The notes under the pieces are model-generated. The model saw only the letters and a list, made by a program, of their open reading frames with translations. It was not told the origin of the DNA and ran no database searches. The translations under genes were made by a program, and so were the position numbers. From Stieleria neptunia (lineage in GTDB: Bacteria; Planctomycetota; Planctomycetia; Pirellulales; Pirellulaceae), in assembly GCF_007754155.1 (NCBI RefSeq), contig NZ_CP037423.1:4866865-4930864 (forward strand): a stretch of 64,000 bases of DNA. Direction: 5' to 3'. Positions 38,849 through 48,279 of this stretch are shown here, piece after piece (position 1 is the first letter of the stretch; the number at the start of each line of letters is the position of its first letter).

Positions 38849-39262
38849 GGACCGTCGCAAGAATAAGTGGCGGAGATTGATAGTGGGATAGGCTTCCAGC
38901 CTGTCGTTTTCGCCATGACAGGCTGGAAGCCTATCCCACTGATTCTTCCGACTGTCCTTAGCAAGGGCCACGCGGCGTCCGTCGCTCCAGTGGCGGAGTT
39001 GATCGTAGCGGACGTCGTCAAGTCTTTCGCGAGCCGCCGGCCCTCTCTGGCGTTTGCTTGCTGCGCAAACGCCGTCTCTCCCAGCGGGAGAGAATCTAAA
39101 TCGGTTGCCAAATCCTGCAGCAATAGAATCGGCGTCGCGAACACCGGAGGGCTTGCGGGCTGTCGATTTCGTCGGGAACTGCTGAGTCAATGGTGAGCCG
39201 CTGGCCGTAAGGCCTCGGGCAGCGTCGCAGTGCCCGGCCGCTTACGCGTCGCGGCTCACAAA
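38849..39262. repeat. Families C, A and E repeats in a gene-free stretch
   Basis: A family-C element (38849-38960) contains a perfect 24-bp hairpin (38882-38905 with 38917-38940). An inverted family-A copy occupies about 38985-39140 and a family-E copy 39190-39262. No gene is seen in 38696-39556. Confidence 0.85.
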
Positions 39263-39556
39263 ATCGACAGCCCGCTTGCGCCCTGCCGCTAACAAATTGC
39301 GGGGTTGTCCCGAACACCGGAGGGCTTGCGCCCTGCCGCTAACAAATTGTGGGGTTGCACTGGATCCAGCTGCGGCACGTCAAGTTGTCCTGGATCACGA
39401 CAGTTTGTCACCCAACGGTGCGATGCTCCGCTGCGGTCGAACGTCAATTTTCTCGTGCGCTGTCCAAATTGCACGATTGGCACGAAGGTTGCCATGCGAT
39501 CCACACCGCATGACTGCTCCCGACCGCCTCTCCCCACGCAACAAGGAAACAACTCG

Positions 39557-40297
39557 ATGGCCGAAGCTCCGACCGACACCCCATGGATGATCGAAGCCGA
39601 TGGTTTGTGCAAATACTATGGCGACTTTGCCGCGGCCGAAGCGATCTCGTTGAACGTCCCGGTCGGACAAGTGTGTGCCTTTCTGGGACCCAACGGGGCT
39701 GGCAAATCGACCACGATGAAAATGCTGACGGGCTATCTGTCGCCCAACGCCGGCACCGCCAAGATCGCCGGACACGACGTGCACCGTGATCGGATCAACG
39801 CGGCCCAGCGTCTGGGTTACCTTCCCGAAAATGGCCCGCTCTATTCCGAAATGACACCCCACGCGTTCCTGAACTACGTCGGCCAAGCCCGCATGTTGTC
39901 CGGGGACCGGCTGCAGGCACGCCTGGAGTGGGTCCGCGAGCAATGTTCGCTCGGCGATGTCTGGGGCAAAGCGATCGGAAAACTCTCGCGTGGCTATCGC
40001 CAACGGGTCGGCATGGCTCAAGCGTTGCTGCACGACCCCGACGTGCTGATTTTAGATGAACCGACCAGCGGACTGGATCCCAACCAGGTCCACGGCGTCC
40101 GTGAATTGATCACCACGTTAGGTGAAACCAAAACCGTGTTGCTGTCCACGCACATCTTGCAAGAAGTCCACGCGGTGTGCAGTCGCGTCGTGATGATCAA
40201 CGAGGGGCGATTGGTGTTCGATGGACCGACCGACGAACTCGGCCAACAGAGTGATGCGATGGAACAGAAATTCCGAGAGCTGACCGTCGCCGCGTAG
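39557..40297 (+). CDS. ABC transporter ATP-binding protein (GldA-like)
   Basis: 246 residues. Walker A GPNGAGKSTTMKMLTGYL, Q-loop region LPENGPLYSEMTPHAFLNYV, signature LSRGYRQRVGMAQALLHDP, Walker B VLILDEPTSGLDPNQV, switch histidine LLSTHILQEV. The sequence type is that of ATPases paired with ABC-2 permeases of the gliding-motility-like group. The ATG at 39557 follows an AAGGAAA site; upstream in-frame sequence lies in repeats. The permease gene follows after 65 bp and is surely its partner. Confidence 0.95.
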   Translation: MAEAPTDTPWMIEADGLCKYYGDFAAAEAISLNVPVGQVCAFLGPNGAGKSTTMKMLTGYLSPNAGTAKIAGHDVHRDRINAAQRLGYLPENGPLYSEMTPHAFLNYVGQARMLSGDRLQARLEWVREQCSLGDVWGKAIGKLSRGYRQRVGMAQALLHDPDVLILDEPTSGLDPNQVHGVRELITTLGETKTVLLSTHILQEVHAVCSRVVMINEGRLVFDGPTDELGQQSDAMEQKFRELTVAA

Positions 40298-40362
40298 CAA
40301 GCCGTCGCTTCCAGCAGCGACGCACCAACATCCATCCAATTTCGACTTTCAGAGACCCCACC

Positions 40363-43020
40363 ATGCAAATCCGTCCACAAGTGATCCGGGCCGTCTTTCA
40401 ACGCAATTTTGCGAGCTACTTTTCGGGCGTCCTGGGATACCTGTTCATCGTCGTGTTTGTGGTGCTCGGCGGCGCCCTGGCGTTCAACGCACGGTTCTTC
40501 ACCGGCAACGAACCCAACCTCGATCAACTGACCGCGTGGTACCCGTTGTTGCTGTTATTCTTTGTGCCGGCGGTCACGATGAGCGTCTGGGCGGATGAAC
40601 GCAAATCCGGGACGGACGAGCTCTTGTTCACGCTTCCGGCGACTGAAATCGAAATCCTGCTCGGCAAATACCTGTCGGTCGTCGCGGTCTACAGCGTCGC
40701 ACTGTTGTTCTCGATGGCCCATGTTTTCGTGTTGACGTTTCTGGGCAATCCCGACTGGGGCCTGATCGCGACCACGTACTTCGGGTATTGGTTGGCCGGC
40801 GCGGCGATGCTGAGCGCGGGCATGCTGGCGTCGATGTTGACGGCCAACATGACCGTCGCCTTCGTGTTGGGAATCGTCATCTGTGCGATCCCGGTGTTCG
40901 TCGGACAGATCGGCGGCATGCTGGGTCTGGGTGATTGGCTGGAACGTTTCAGCTTGCAAGAACAGTTCCGCGACTTCGGCATGGGTGTGATCCCGCTGAC
41001 GGCTTTGCTGTACTTTGTCGCTTTCACCGTGGTGATGCTGTACCTGAACCACACCTTGATGACACGCCGTCACTGGCAAACACGTCGCGAACCGGCGATC
41101 GGTTATCAATATGCAGTGCGGGCGATCAGTGTCGCCGTCGTTTTGTCCTGCGTGACGACCTGGGCGGGATACAGCATGTTGCGCGTGGACGCCACCGGCG
41201 AGCGTCTCTTCAGCCTCTCCGACGCAACGCACGACATCCTCGACCAACTCGATTCGGAACGACCGATCGAAATCCAGGCCTTCCTTAGCCCTGATGTGCC
41301 GCGGGAATACGTCGAAACACGCAAACGACTGATCGGGCTGCTGCGTCAGTTCGACGAACTGGGCGGAAAAAGCCTGGAAGTCCGCTATGTCGATGTCCAA
41401 CCGTTTAGCCAACAGGCCGACGAAGCCGAACATTTTGGGATCGAGCCGGTCCAGGTGATGACCGAAGTCGACGGTCGACGCAGCGAGGCCGACGTGTACC
41501 TGGGTGCGGTCGTGATCAGCAGCTTTGACAAAGTCGTCGTGCCGTTTTTCGGCAAAGGCCTGCCGATCGAATACGAACTGACACGATCGATCCAGACCGT
41601 CGCCAACGAGAAACGCCACACCGTCGGCGTGCTGCGGACCGACGCGAACCTGATGGAAGGCACCCGCGACTGGCAAATCGTGCGTGAGTTGAAAAAGCAA
41701 TACAACGTCCAGTCGGTGTCGCCATCGACCGAAATCGATGCCGAATCCTTCGATGTGCTGTTGGCGGTCATGCCGTCGTCACTGACCAGCGAAGAAATGG
41801 ACCATCTGGTGACCTACGCCAAAACCGGTCATCCACTGCTGGTGTTCGACGATCCCTTCCCGCTGTCCTTGGGCAGCAACGGGTTTGGCGTGACCGGTGC
41901 CCCGCGTCAACTCAAACGATCCGGCCATTCGGGGTTCATGGGGCAAGGGGGTCCACCGCCAGAACAAAAGGCCGATGGCGGCCGGGCAACACGTTTGCTG
42001 GAATCCTTGGGGATCGATTGGCAGTACGACGCCTGTGTGTTTGATTTCAACAATCCGCACCCCGAGTTCGCGATGCTTCCCCCCGAATACGTCTTCGTGA
42101 CCAACAGCGGCAACGACGTCGAATCGTTCAATCGGAACGACCAGATCACCAAGGGGCTGCAAGAACTGATTGCGTTGTATCCCGGCGAAGTGGAAAAGCG
42201 CGGCGGGGAGTTTGATTTCCAGCCGTTGCTGACCAGCAGTCGACAATCAGGCGTCCTCGAGTGGGAAGAATTTGTCGATGAAGGAGGGTTCAATTTCTTT
42301 TCGATGCAGGGAACGGCCAACCCGCGACGTAATCCGTTCCGCGTGATCGACAGCGCGGCCCACACCCTGGCCGCTCGCGTGACCGGCGATTCGGACGATC
42401 ACAAGGTCAACGCCATCTTCGTCGCCGACGTCGACATGATCTCCGATTTTTTCTTCGAGGAGCGCAATCTCGGAAACCTGAGCACCAGCTTTGACAACGT
42501 CACCTTTGTGCTAAACGCCGTCGATTCACTGGTCGGCGACGACTCCTTCATCGAACTCCGCAGTCGACGCCCCGCCCATCGAACGCTGGTTCGCGTCGAG
42601 CAACAGAAACGCCACTTCCTTGAAGCGGCAAACCAGGCCGAACGGGAAGCGGACCAGCAGGCCGAAGAGGAATTGGAGCAACGCCGAGAGCAACTGGGCA
42701 AACGCGTCCAAGAAATCCAAGAGAACAGTGATCTGGACCCGATCGCCAAAGCGCAAATGCTCAAACAAGCTCAAGAGGCCGAGCAAAAGCGGTTGTCGCT
42801 GGCCGAAGCTCAAATCGAACAGAAGAAGAACGACGAAATTCGCAAGATTCGCGCCACCACCAATCGTCAGATCAAGTCGCTGGAATCAAAAATCCGATTC
42901 TGGTCCGTTTGTCTGCCCGCGATCCCGGCGTTTGCCCTCGGCGCGTTCGTCTTTGCCCAACGAGTCCGCGATGAAAAGTCGACGGTCATCGACTCACGCC
43001 GCCGCAAACCCGTGGCCTAA
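40363..43020 (+). CDS. ABC-2 permease fused to GldG-like substrate-binding region
   Basis: 885 residues joining two proteins usually separate in Bacteroidetes. Residues about 1-235 form the ABC-2/GldF-like permease with six helices (LGYLFIVVFVVLGGALAFNA, YPLLLLFFVPAVTMSVWADE, AFVLGIVICAIPVFVG). From about 245 a further helix and a large periplasmic GldG-like domain follow (ERLFSLSDATHDILDQLDSE, IQAFLSPDVPREYVETRKRL, VTYAKTGHPLLVFDDPFP). Residues about 760-845 are a Glu/Gln-rich coiled coil, and a last helix (FWSVCLPAIPAFALGAFVFA) ends the protein. Planctomycetes generally do not glide by the Gld machinery, so the exported or sensed substrate is unknown. It is in an operon with the ATPase and DUF4340 genes. 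Confidence 0.9.
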   Translation: MQIRPQVIRAVFQRNFASYFSGVLGYLFIVVFVVLGGALAFNARFFTGNEPNLDQLTAWYPLLLLFFVPAVTMSVWADERKSGTDELLFTLPATEIEILLGKYLSVVAVYSVALLFSMAHVFVLTFLGNPDWGLIATTYFGYWLAGAAMLSAGMLASMLTANMTVAFVLGIVICAIPVFVGQIGGMLGLGDWLERFSLQEQFRDFGMGVIPLTALLYFVAFTVVMLYLNHTLMTRRHWQTRREPAIGYQYAVRAISVAVVLSCVTTWAGYSMLRVDATGERLFSLSDATHDILDQLDSERPIEIQAFLSPDVPREYVETRKRLIGLLRQFDELGGKSLEVRYVDVQPFSQQADEAEHFGIEPVQVMTEVDGRRSEADVYLGAVVISSFDKVVVPFFGKGLPIEYELTRSIQTVANEKRHTVGVLRTDANLMEGTRDWQIVRELKKQYNVQSVSPSTEIDAESFDVLLAVMPSSLTSEEMDHLVTYAKTGHPLLVFDDPFPLSLGSNGFGVTGAPRQLKRSGHSGFMGQGGPPPEQKADGGRATRLLESLGIDWQYDACVFDFNNPHPEFAMLPPEYVFVTNSGNDVESFNRNDQITKGLQELIALYPGEVEKRGGEFDFQPLLTSSRQSGVLEWEEFVDEGGFNFFSMQGTANPRRNPFRVIDSAAHTLAARVTGDSDDHKVNAIFVADVDMISDFFFEERNLGNLSTSFDNVTFVLNAVDSLVGDDSFIELRSRRPAHRTLVRVEQQKRHFLEAANQAEREADQQAEEELEQRREQLGKRVQEIQENSDLDPIAKAQMLKQAQEAEQKRLSLAEAQIEQKKNDEIRKIRATTNRQIKSLESKIRFWSVCLPAIPAFALGAFVFAQRVRDEKSTVIDSRRRKPVA

Positions 43021-43038
43021 GCAACGCACGGAAAATAA

Positions 43039-43095
43039 GTGGGATAGGCTTCCAGCCTGTCGACGCTGGAATGACAGGCTGGAAGCCTATCCCAC
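43039..43095. repeat. Family C hairpin
   Basis: Perfect 23-bp arms (43039-43061 and 43073-43095; GTGGGATAGGCTTCCAGCC type) between the permease and DUF4340 genes. Its position 18 bp after the permease stop would attenuate or stabilise the polycistronic RNA. Confidence 0.85.
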
Positions 43096-43205
43096 TCGCA
43101 GGATCCGACACCTATTTTCCGTTCGATCCAAAGCTTGCAGCTTGCGTTCCACCCACCAACACCCCATCCACCCCAACCACCGGAAAACAACACTGACGAA
43201 TTCCC

Positions 43206-45425
43206 ATGTCCACAGTAACCCAAGACCAGACGCAACCCAACGCCGACAGTCGGTCCGGCGGTCAAACCAAGGAAACCATCGAAGCCACCACCGCGGCCGT
43301 CAAAAATCGCTGGCTGGGGCTGGCTGACGAAACGCGTCGAACGGTTCTCTACGCCGCCGCCGCAATCCTCTGTCTGCTGATCACCGGCATGATCGAATTG
43401 GCGACTCGGCCGGCGGTGATCGCCGAGTATGGCAAGGTCGGCAAAGAATTCTTTCCCGAATTCCGTGACCCCACCCTGGCCTCGGCGCTGAACGTGGCGG
43501 TCATCGATCCCGACCAAGTCGAAGCCAAACAGTTCAGTGTGCAGCGAACCGCAAACGGTCAGTGGGTGATCCCATCGCACCACAACTATCCCGCCGATGC
43601 GGAAGACCAATTGGCCCGAACCGCCAGCAGCGTGATCGGGATCAAGCGAGGGGCGATGGTGACCCGATGGCAAGCCGACCATGCCCGCTATGGAGTCGTC
43701 GATCCAAAGACGGACACCTTGGAGGTTGGCCAAGTGGAAGGGGTCGGAAAACGGCTCACCCTGCGTGGCGAAGACGATTCGGTGCTGGCCGATTACATCA
43801 TCGGCAAACAGGTCGAAGATGAATTTGACCAGTACTACGTCCGGCACCCCGACGAAGACGAAGTGTACGTGGCGACGCTCAACATTGACCTGTCGACGCG
43901 TTTCAGCGATTGGATCAACACCGATCTGTTTGACATCAACCAAACCGACGTCGTCAACGTTTCACTGAACGATTATCAATTTGATGAGCTAAAAGGGACG
44001 GTGACGCAACGTGAAGTCACGACGCTTCGTCGGGAAACGTCACTCGACGACTGGAAGATGGACGGCATCGACGATGCAACCGAGCAAGTCAAAAAGGATG
44101 CGATTGCAGACACCGTCAACGCCATCGCGAATCTAGACATCGTCGGCGTCCGGCCCAAGCAAACCGGGTTGACGCCCGATCTACGACTCGACCGCGACGC
44201 CCTCGGTTCGCAACGTGATGTCGACCGCTTGCAATCCGATTTGCTCTCGCGAGGCTTTTTGCTGCAGCCGGACCAAGACAATTCCGACACGCTGAAGCTG
44301 ATCTCACGCGAAGGTGAACTGGCGTCGGCGACCAACGATGGGCTGGTGTACAACCTGTACTTCGGCCGCGTGTTCACCGGCAGCCAGGAAGAACTCGAAT
44401 TGGGATTCGCAAACAATCCCGACCAAGCATCAGAGGATGCCGGCGACTCCGATTCAACCGATGACAAAAACGAAAGCAGCGACGAAAACGAAAGCAGCGA
44501 CTCTGGAAAACCCGGCCGATACGTGTTCGTCACGGTCAACTTCGACCGGCAGTTCCTCGGTGAAGCCCCCGAGAAACCGACCAAGCCGGAAAGGCCGGAG
44601 GAACTGAGCGCGGCGGATGCGGAAACCGGTGAAGCCACATCGAGCGAGTCCGAAACGTCGGAAGGCAGCGAAGCATCCGACGACGGCGAAGCCTCCGACG
44701 AACAAGCCGAAGCCGATCGCTTGAAGGAACTGCGAGAGGCCTACGATGCTGAGATGGAAGCCCACAACGCCGATCTGGAAACATGGCAGTCGTATCAAGA
44801 CAAAATCGATCAGGGCAAGGAGAAAGCCGAGTCGTTGAACCGGCGTTTTGCTCAGTGGTACTATGTCATCGCGGGCGAGGACTACGACAAACTTGCGCTC
44901 TCTCGCGGCGACCTGGTCGAAGCCAAAGAAGAAGTGAAAGAACCCGAATCGGACTCACCGTCGGAGTCCGAGACCGAGGCAGGGCTCGAGACCGCGACTG
45001 AACCGCAATCGCCGACCGAAGAAACAGCGGCAGCCAATCAAGCCGCCGCCGATGAATTCCTCGCAGAGAACCAATCCAAGGACGGCGTCGTCACGACCGA
45101 AAGCGGATTGCAATACGAGGTGTTGACCGAGGGGGAAGGCGAGTCGCCCAGTGGTGACAGTCGCGTCAAGGTTCGCTACAAGGGCACGTTGATCGACGGC
45201 ACCGTGTTTGACCAATCGGGTGACACCGCGGTGGAGTTTGGAGTCGACCAGGTGATTCCGGGTTGGACCGAAGCGCTCCAGCAAATGAAACCGGGAGCAA
45301 AATGGAAGCTGTACATCCCACCGAAACTGGCCTACGGCGAGCGTGGTTCGGGCGACAAAATCGGCCCCAACACGTTGTTGATTTTTGAAGTCGAATTGGT
45401 TTCGGTTGATTCCGATCTTGGTTGA
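43206..45425 (+). CDS. DUF4340 protein with C-terminal FKBP-type peptidyl-prolyl isomerase domain
   Basis: 739 residues. One membrane helix near residue 45-62 (VLYAAAAILCLLITGMIELA) puts the rest outside the cytoplasm. The DUF4340 region (about 60-450) has LTLRGEDDSVLADYIIGKQV and DQYYVRHPDEDEVYVA. Glu/Ser-rich acidic linkers follow (about 410-440 and 455-560). The last 105 residues are an FKBP domain: TTESGLQYEVLTEGEG, RVKVRYKGTLIDGTVFDQS, VIPGWTEALQQMKPGAKW, IPPKLAYGERGSGDKIGPNT. DUF4340 proteins accompany GldFG-type ABC transporters; here an attached isomerase suggests a folding role for extracytoplasmic substrates. A terminator follows. Confidence 0.9.
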   Translation: MSTVTQDQTQPNADSRSGGQTKETIEATTAAVKNRWLGLADETRRTVLYAAAAILCLLITGMIELATRPAVIAEYGKVGKEFFPEFRDPTLASALNVAVIDPDQVEAKQFSVQRTANGQWVIPSHHNYPADAEDQLARTASSVIGIKRGAMVTRWQADHARYGVVDPKTDTLEVGQVEGVGKRLTLRGEDDSVLADYIIGKQVEDEFDQYYVRHPDEDEVYVATLNIDLSTRFSDWINTDLFDINQTDVVNVSLNDYQFDELKGTVTQREVTTLRRETSLDDWKMDGIDDATEQVKKDAIADTVNAIANLDIVGVRPKQTGLTPDLRLDRDALGSQRDVDRLQSDLLSRGFLLQPDQDNSDTLKLISREGELASATNDGLVYNLYFGRVFTGSQEELELGFANNPDQASEDAGDSDSTDDKNESSDENESSDSGKPGRYVFVTVNFDRQFLGEAPEKPTKPERPEELSAADAETGEATSSESETSEGSEASDDGEASDEQAEADRLKELREAYDAEMEAHNADLETWQSYQDKIDQGKEKAESLNRRFAQWYYVIAGEDYDKLALSRGDLVEAKEEVKEPESDSPSESETEAGLETATEPQSPTEETAAANQAAADEFLAENQSKDGVVTTESGLQYEVLTEGEGESPSGDSRVKVRYKGTLIDGTVFDQSGDTAVEFGVDQVIPGWTEALQQMKPGAKWKLYIPPKLAYGERGSGDKIGPNTLLIFEVELVSVDSDLG

Positions 45426-45464
45426 CGGCAGCGCGGATGGCCCGCGTTGTCATTTTCCCTCGAA

Positions 45465-45498
45465 GGCCGCGGTTAACGCCGCGGCCTCGCCTTTTTTT
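45465..45498 (+). terminator. Rho-independent terminator of the ABC/DUF4340 operon
   Basis: GGCCGCGG-TTAACG-CCGCGGCC (45465-45486) followed after CTCGC by seven T (45492-45498), 40 bp after the DUF4340-FKBP stop. Confidence 0.85.
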
Positions 45499-45514
45499 GG
45501 CACGCCTGTTGCAT
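45497..45514 (+). promoter_or_regulatory. Sigma-54 promoter of hsp20
   Basis: TTGGCACGCCTGTTGCAT matches the -24/-12 consensus (TGGCACG, 4 nt, TTGCW) at every conserved position. The predicted start is near 45524, leaving about a 100-nt leader before the hsp20 ATG. The T-tract of the preceding terminator abuts it. Confidence 0.85.
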
Positions 45515-45622
45515 TTAATGACGAACAGTTTCGCTGACTGTCAATTTTGCAAATCGAGTTCGCGAGTCTGCCGGTCAGCTTTTCGTTTCACGGTTTTTAC
45601 GAGTGATTTGGAGGCAACAGCC

Positions 45623-46072
45623 ATGAGCGGTTTCAACTCAACTCTTTCTCGCTCGCTCGGCCCGAGTGTACTCGGCGTCGCGAGCCGCGAGATGGACGAT
45701 TTGTTTGATCGACTTTTCACTTCCGGTGGCAACGGCAGGACGAAACCCTGGTGGCCGTCGATGTCCGTCTGGGAACAAGGCGACCACTACCACTTGGAAA
45801 TGGACCTTCCCGGTCTGGCGAACGAAGACATCGACGTGACCTTTGATGAAGGGCGTTTGAAGATTTCGGCGAACCGACCGCGGGTGGAATCGGAAGATCG
45901 AACGTACCTGCATGACGAACGCAATTGGGGCGAATTCAGCCGCTTGATTTCCATCCCCGATTCGGTCGATCCCGAATCGATCGAAGCCAATTATGAAAAC
46001 GGCGTGTTGCACCTGCTGCTGAAAAAACGCCCGGAAGTCATGCCCAAGAAGATCACGATCAACGCGAAGTAG
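45623..46072 (+). CDS. Small heat-shock protein, Hsp20/alpha-crystallin family
   Basis: 149 residues. The alpha-crystallin domain spans about 45-140: SVWEQGDHYHLEMDLPGLAN, VTFDEGRLKISANRPRVESE, FSRLISIPDSVDPESIEANY, and the closing ENGVLHLLLKKRPEVMPKKI, which includes the G-V-L motif. It is an ATP-independent holdase that binds unfolding proteins. The ATG is set by a GGAGG site 9 nt upstream. A sigma-54 promoter lies upstream and a terminator follows, so it is a single-gene unit. Confidence 0.95.
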   Translation: MSGFNSTLSRSLGPSVLGVASREMDDLFDRLFTSGGNGRTKPWWPSMSVWEQGDHYHLEMDLPGLANEDIDVTFDEGRLKISANRPRVESEDRTYLHDERNWGEFSRLISIPDSVDPESIEANYENGVLHLLLKKRPEVMPKKITINAK

Positions 46073-46096
46073 CTCCGCGACCTCTGTCGCAGCAGA

Positions 46097-46135
46097 TCCG
46101 CAGCACGCCACGGTGTGTGCTGCGGATATTTTTTT
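46097..46135 (+). terminator. Rho-independent terminator of hsp20
   Basis: TCCGCAGCAC (46097-46106) pairs with GTGCTGCGGA (46117-46126), followed by ATATTTTTTT, 25 bp after the hsp20 stop. Confidence 0.85.
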
Positions 46136-46210
46136 GTTGTGCTGGCCCCTGGGACTGTCTGGCTATCGGCTGCCCTCGATCGATCCAATCGGGCACGGGG
46201 CACAGCACAG

Positions 46211-46408
46211 TGTTAGCGGAACGGCGCGAGCGGGCTGTCGTTTTAGTCGGGATCTGCTGCGTTAATGGTGAGCCGCTGGCCGAAAGGCCTCGGGCAACGT
46301 CGCAGTGCCCGGCCGCTTACGCGTCGCGGCTCACAAAATCGACAGCCCGCGAGCCGTCCGGTTTCAGCGTGAAAGACCGGAGGGCTCGCGCCCTACCGCT
46401 AACCAAAA
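46211..46408. repeat. Family D element containing a family E element
   Basis: Family-D ends (TTAGCGGAACGGCGCGAGC and GGGCTCGCGCCCTACCGCTA) flank a family-E copy (46265-46338). The two convergent genes on either side leave 390 bp with no gene. Confidence 0.75.
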
Positions 46409-46464
46409 ACAGCCTGAGCCACGCCTGATGGCGTGGCGGAGCGTCTCAACGCCGGACAGCAATG

Positions 46465-48279
46465 TCAGCCGGTGGTGAGCGTTCGGGCGTGCTGCTCTAA
46501 AGCACGTGTGACTTCGGCAACTTGTTTCTGCAGATTGTCATTCAAACGTTCGATGCTGTCGGCGTCTTGTTGTCGCGCGGCGATCTCTAACTGCGTGGCC
46601 GCCTCGCTGGCCGCGTCGGCACCAAACACCACCAGCGATCCCTTCAGCGCGTGTGCGGCGCGTTCCAACGACTTGTAGTCTGACTCGGCAACCGCGGTTC
46701 GGATTTCATTCATCATCCGTGGCGTTTCCTCTTCCATCGCCACGATCAACTCGCTTAGCAATGCTTCGTCGCCACCGGCATTGTCCATCGCCGTTTCGAA
46801 ATCAAAGGGCCGGCTGTGTGGCGGCGGGTCCTCGCTTGCGACGGGTTGGTCCGCAGGACTGGATCGCGCGTCCGGTTGTTCGGATGGGCTTTCCGGGTGG
46901 CGATTGACGTGCCGTTGGGAGAAGATCGTTTCGATGCTTGCCAACAACTCGGAACTTTTGCTTGTCTTGCGGACACAGGTGTCGGCCCCGGCTGCTTTTC
47001 CGCGTTGGGCGAATTCGGCGGTATCGTTGCCGGAATACAGAATGATGGGGGTGGTGGCAAACTGCTTGGATTGACGCAGTTCGTGACAGACCTGGTACCC
47101 ATCGCGCTCGGGCATGTTGACGTCCAGAACAATCAAATCCGGCGTGGTCGCGCGCGCCATCGCCAAGGCGTCGTCCCCGTTGGCCGCTTGGATGACATCA
47201 TGTCCGGCCGCGGCCAGCTTGCGTGTGAACAACAGCCTGAGCGCCCGGTGGTCATCGGCCAGCAAAATGGTCTTGCCCGACGGCGGTCGGTTGAAGGAAT
47301 CGCCGGCTTGGCTGGTACGCGTGACCAAGATCACGGTGTCGCCTTGATGGACGGCGGTCTGGGGTGGCGGCGTCGGGTCAAAGGTCCCATCACCGCGTTG
47401 AATGCCCGCGACGCCGACGGCCGCCGATCCGTGCAAAATCCCGCCGACGGTCGTGGCCTGCTGGGCGTCGTGGCGATGGGGTTTCAACGACACGCCCAAC
47501 ACGCTGGATTGATCGGAGACGCCCGTCACGACGGAGGAACTATCGGATTGCTGCTTGATCAGCTCGGCGATTTGGCGACCGCCCAGTTTCATCGGGGAGA
47601 CGACGATGTCTGCTCCGGCTCTGAGAATCCGGTCTTCCACGCCGGAGTCTTCGCCCCGGGCGATGATGAAAATCTTGGGGTTCAATTCCCGCGCCGCCAA
47701 CGAAATGAACAGGTTGTTCGAGTCGTCCGTCAGCACCGCGATGACCCCTTGAGCCCGTTCGATCGCCGCCTCCTTCAACGTCGCGTCCGCCGTCGGATTG
47801 CCGCGCACCAAGGCGAACCCTTCACGTTCGACCGCCGCGATCGAGGCGTCGTCATCGGTGATCACGACGAACGGTAATTGATGGTCCTTCAGCTCCTTGC
47901 AAATCGCGCCCCCGATCTTTCCGTAGCCGCAGACGATGTAATGCTCTCTCATTCGACTGATCCTTCTGCGCATCTGTTTTCGCGTAATGACCCCGACACC
48001 TTCCAATTCACTTTGAATCACCCAGCGAGCGAACTGTGTGGCAAAGGCGACGACCGCGCCGAATCCGCAAAACACCAGTGCGACGGTGAAGTACCGTCCG
48101 GGGACCGACAACTCATGACTCTCGTCGAACTGGGTCGGCGTGATGGCCGTGACGGTCATGTAGAACGCGTCGCCGACCGTGATCCCGTCTTCGATGATCC
48201 AATACCCGCCGGTCCCGATCGACAGGACCAACGCGACAAAAACCAGAATCTGCAGAATGTGGCGTGCCGACTCTTTCAT
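46465..48279 (-). CDS. Ion-channel-like/RCK protein fused to receiver and HPt domains
   Basis: About 604 residues. Two membrane helices (ILQILVFVALVLSIGTGGYW and FTVALVFCGFGAVVAFATQF) enclose a pore-loop-like segment, but where potassium channels have a T-V-G-Y-G filter this reads TVTAITPTQFDE, so selectivity is in doubt. An RCK/TrkA_N domain follows (YIVCGYGKIGGAICKEL, Rossmann glycines; GFALVRGNPTADATLKEAAI) with a TrkA_C-like part. Next comes a CheY-like receiver (ILLADDHRALR, acceptor in LIVLDVNMPERDG), then an HPt domain with phospho-histidine in ERAAHALKGSLVVFGA. The last part suggests a phosphorelay output or input for the channel. ATG 48279 or GTG 48315 could be the start. Confidence 0.88.
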   Translation of the reverse strand: MKESARHILQILVFVALVLSIGTGGYWIIEDGITVGDAFYMTVTAITPTQFDESHELSVPGRYFTVALVFCGFGAVVAFATQFARWVIQSELEGVGVITRKQMRRRISRMREHYIVCGYGKIGGAICKELKDHQLPFVVITDDDASIAAVEREGFALVRGNPTADATLKEAAIERAQGVIAVLTDDSNNLFISLAARELNPKIFIIARGEDSGVEDRILRAGADIVVSPMKLGGRQIAELIKQQSDSSSVVTGVSDQSSVLGVSLKPHRHDAQQATTVGGILHGSAAVGVAGIQRGDGTFDPTPPPQTAVHQGDTVILVTRTSQAGDSFNRPPSGKTILLADDHRALRLLFTRKLAAAGHDVIQAANGDDALAMARATTPDLIVLDVNMPERDGYQVCHELRQSKQFATTPIILYSGNDTAEFAQRGKAAGADTCVRKTSKSSELLASIETIFSQRHVNRHPESPSEQPDARSSPADQPVASEDPPPHSRPFDFETAMDNAGGDEALLSELIVAMEEETPRMMNEIRTAVAESDYKSLERAAHALKGSLVVFGADAASEAATQLEIAARQQDADSIERLNDNLQKQVAEVTRALEQHARTLTTG

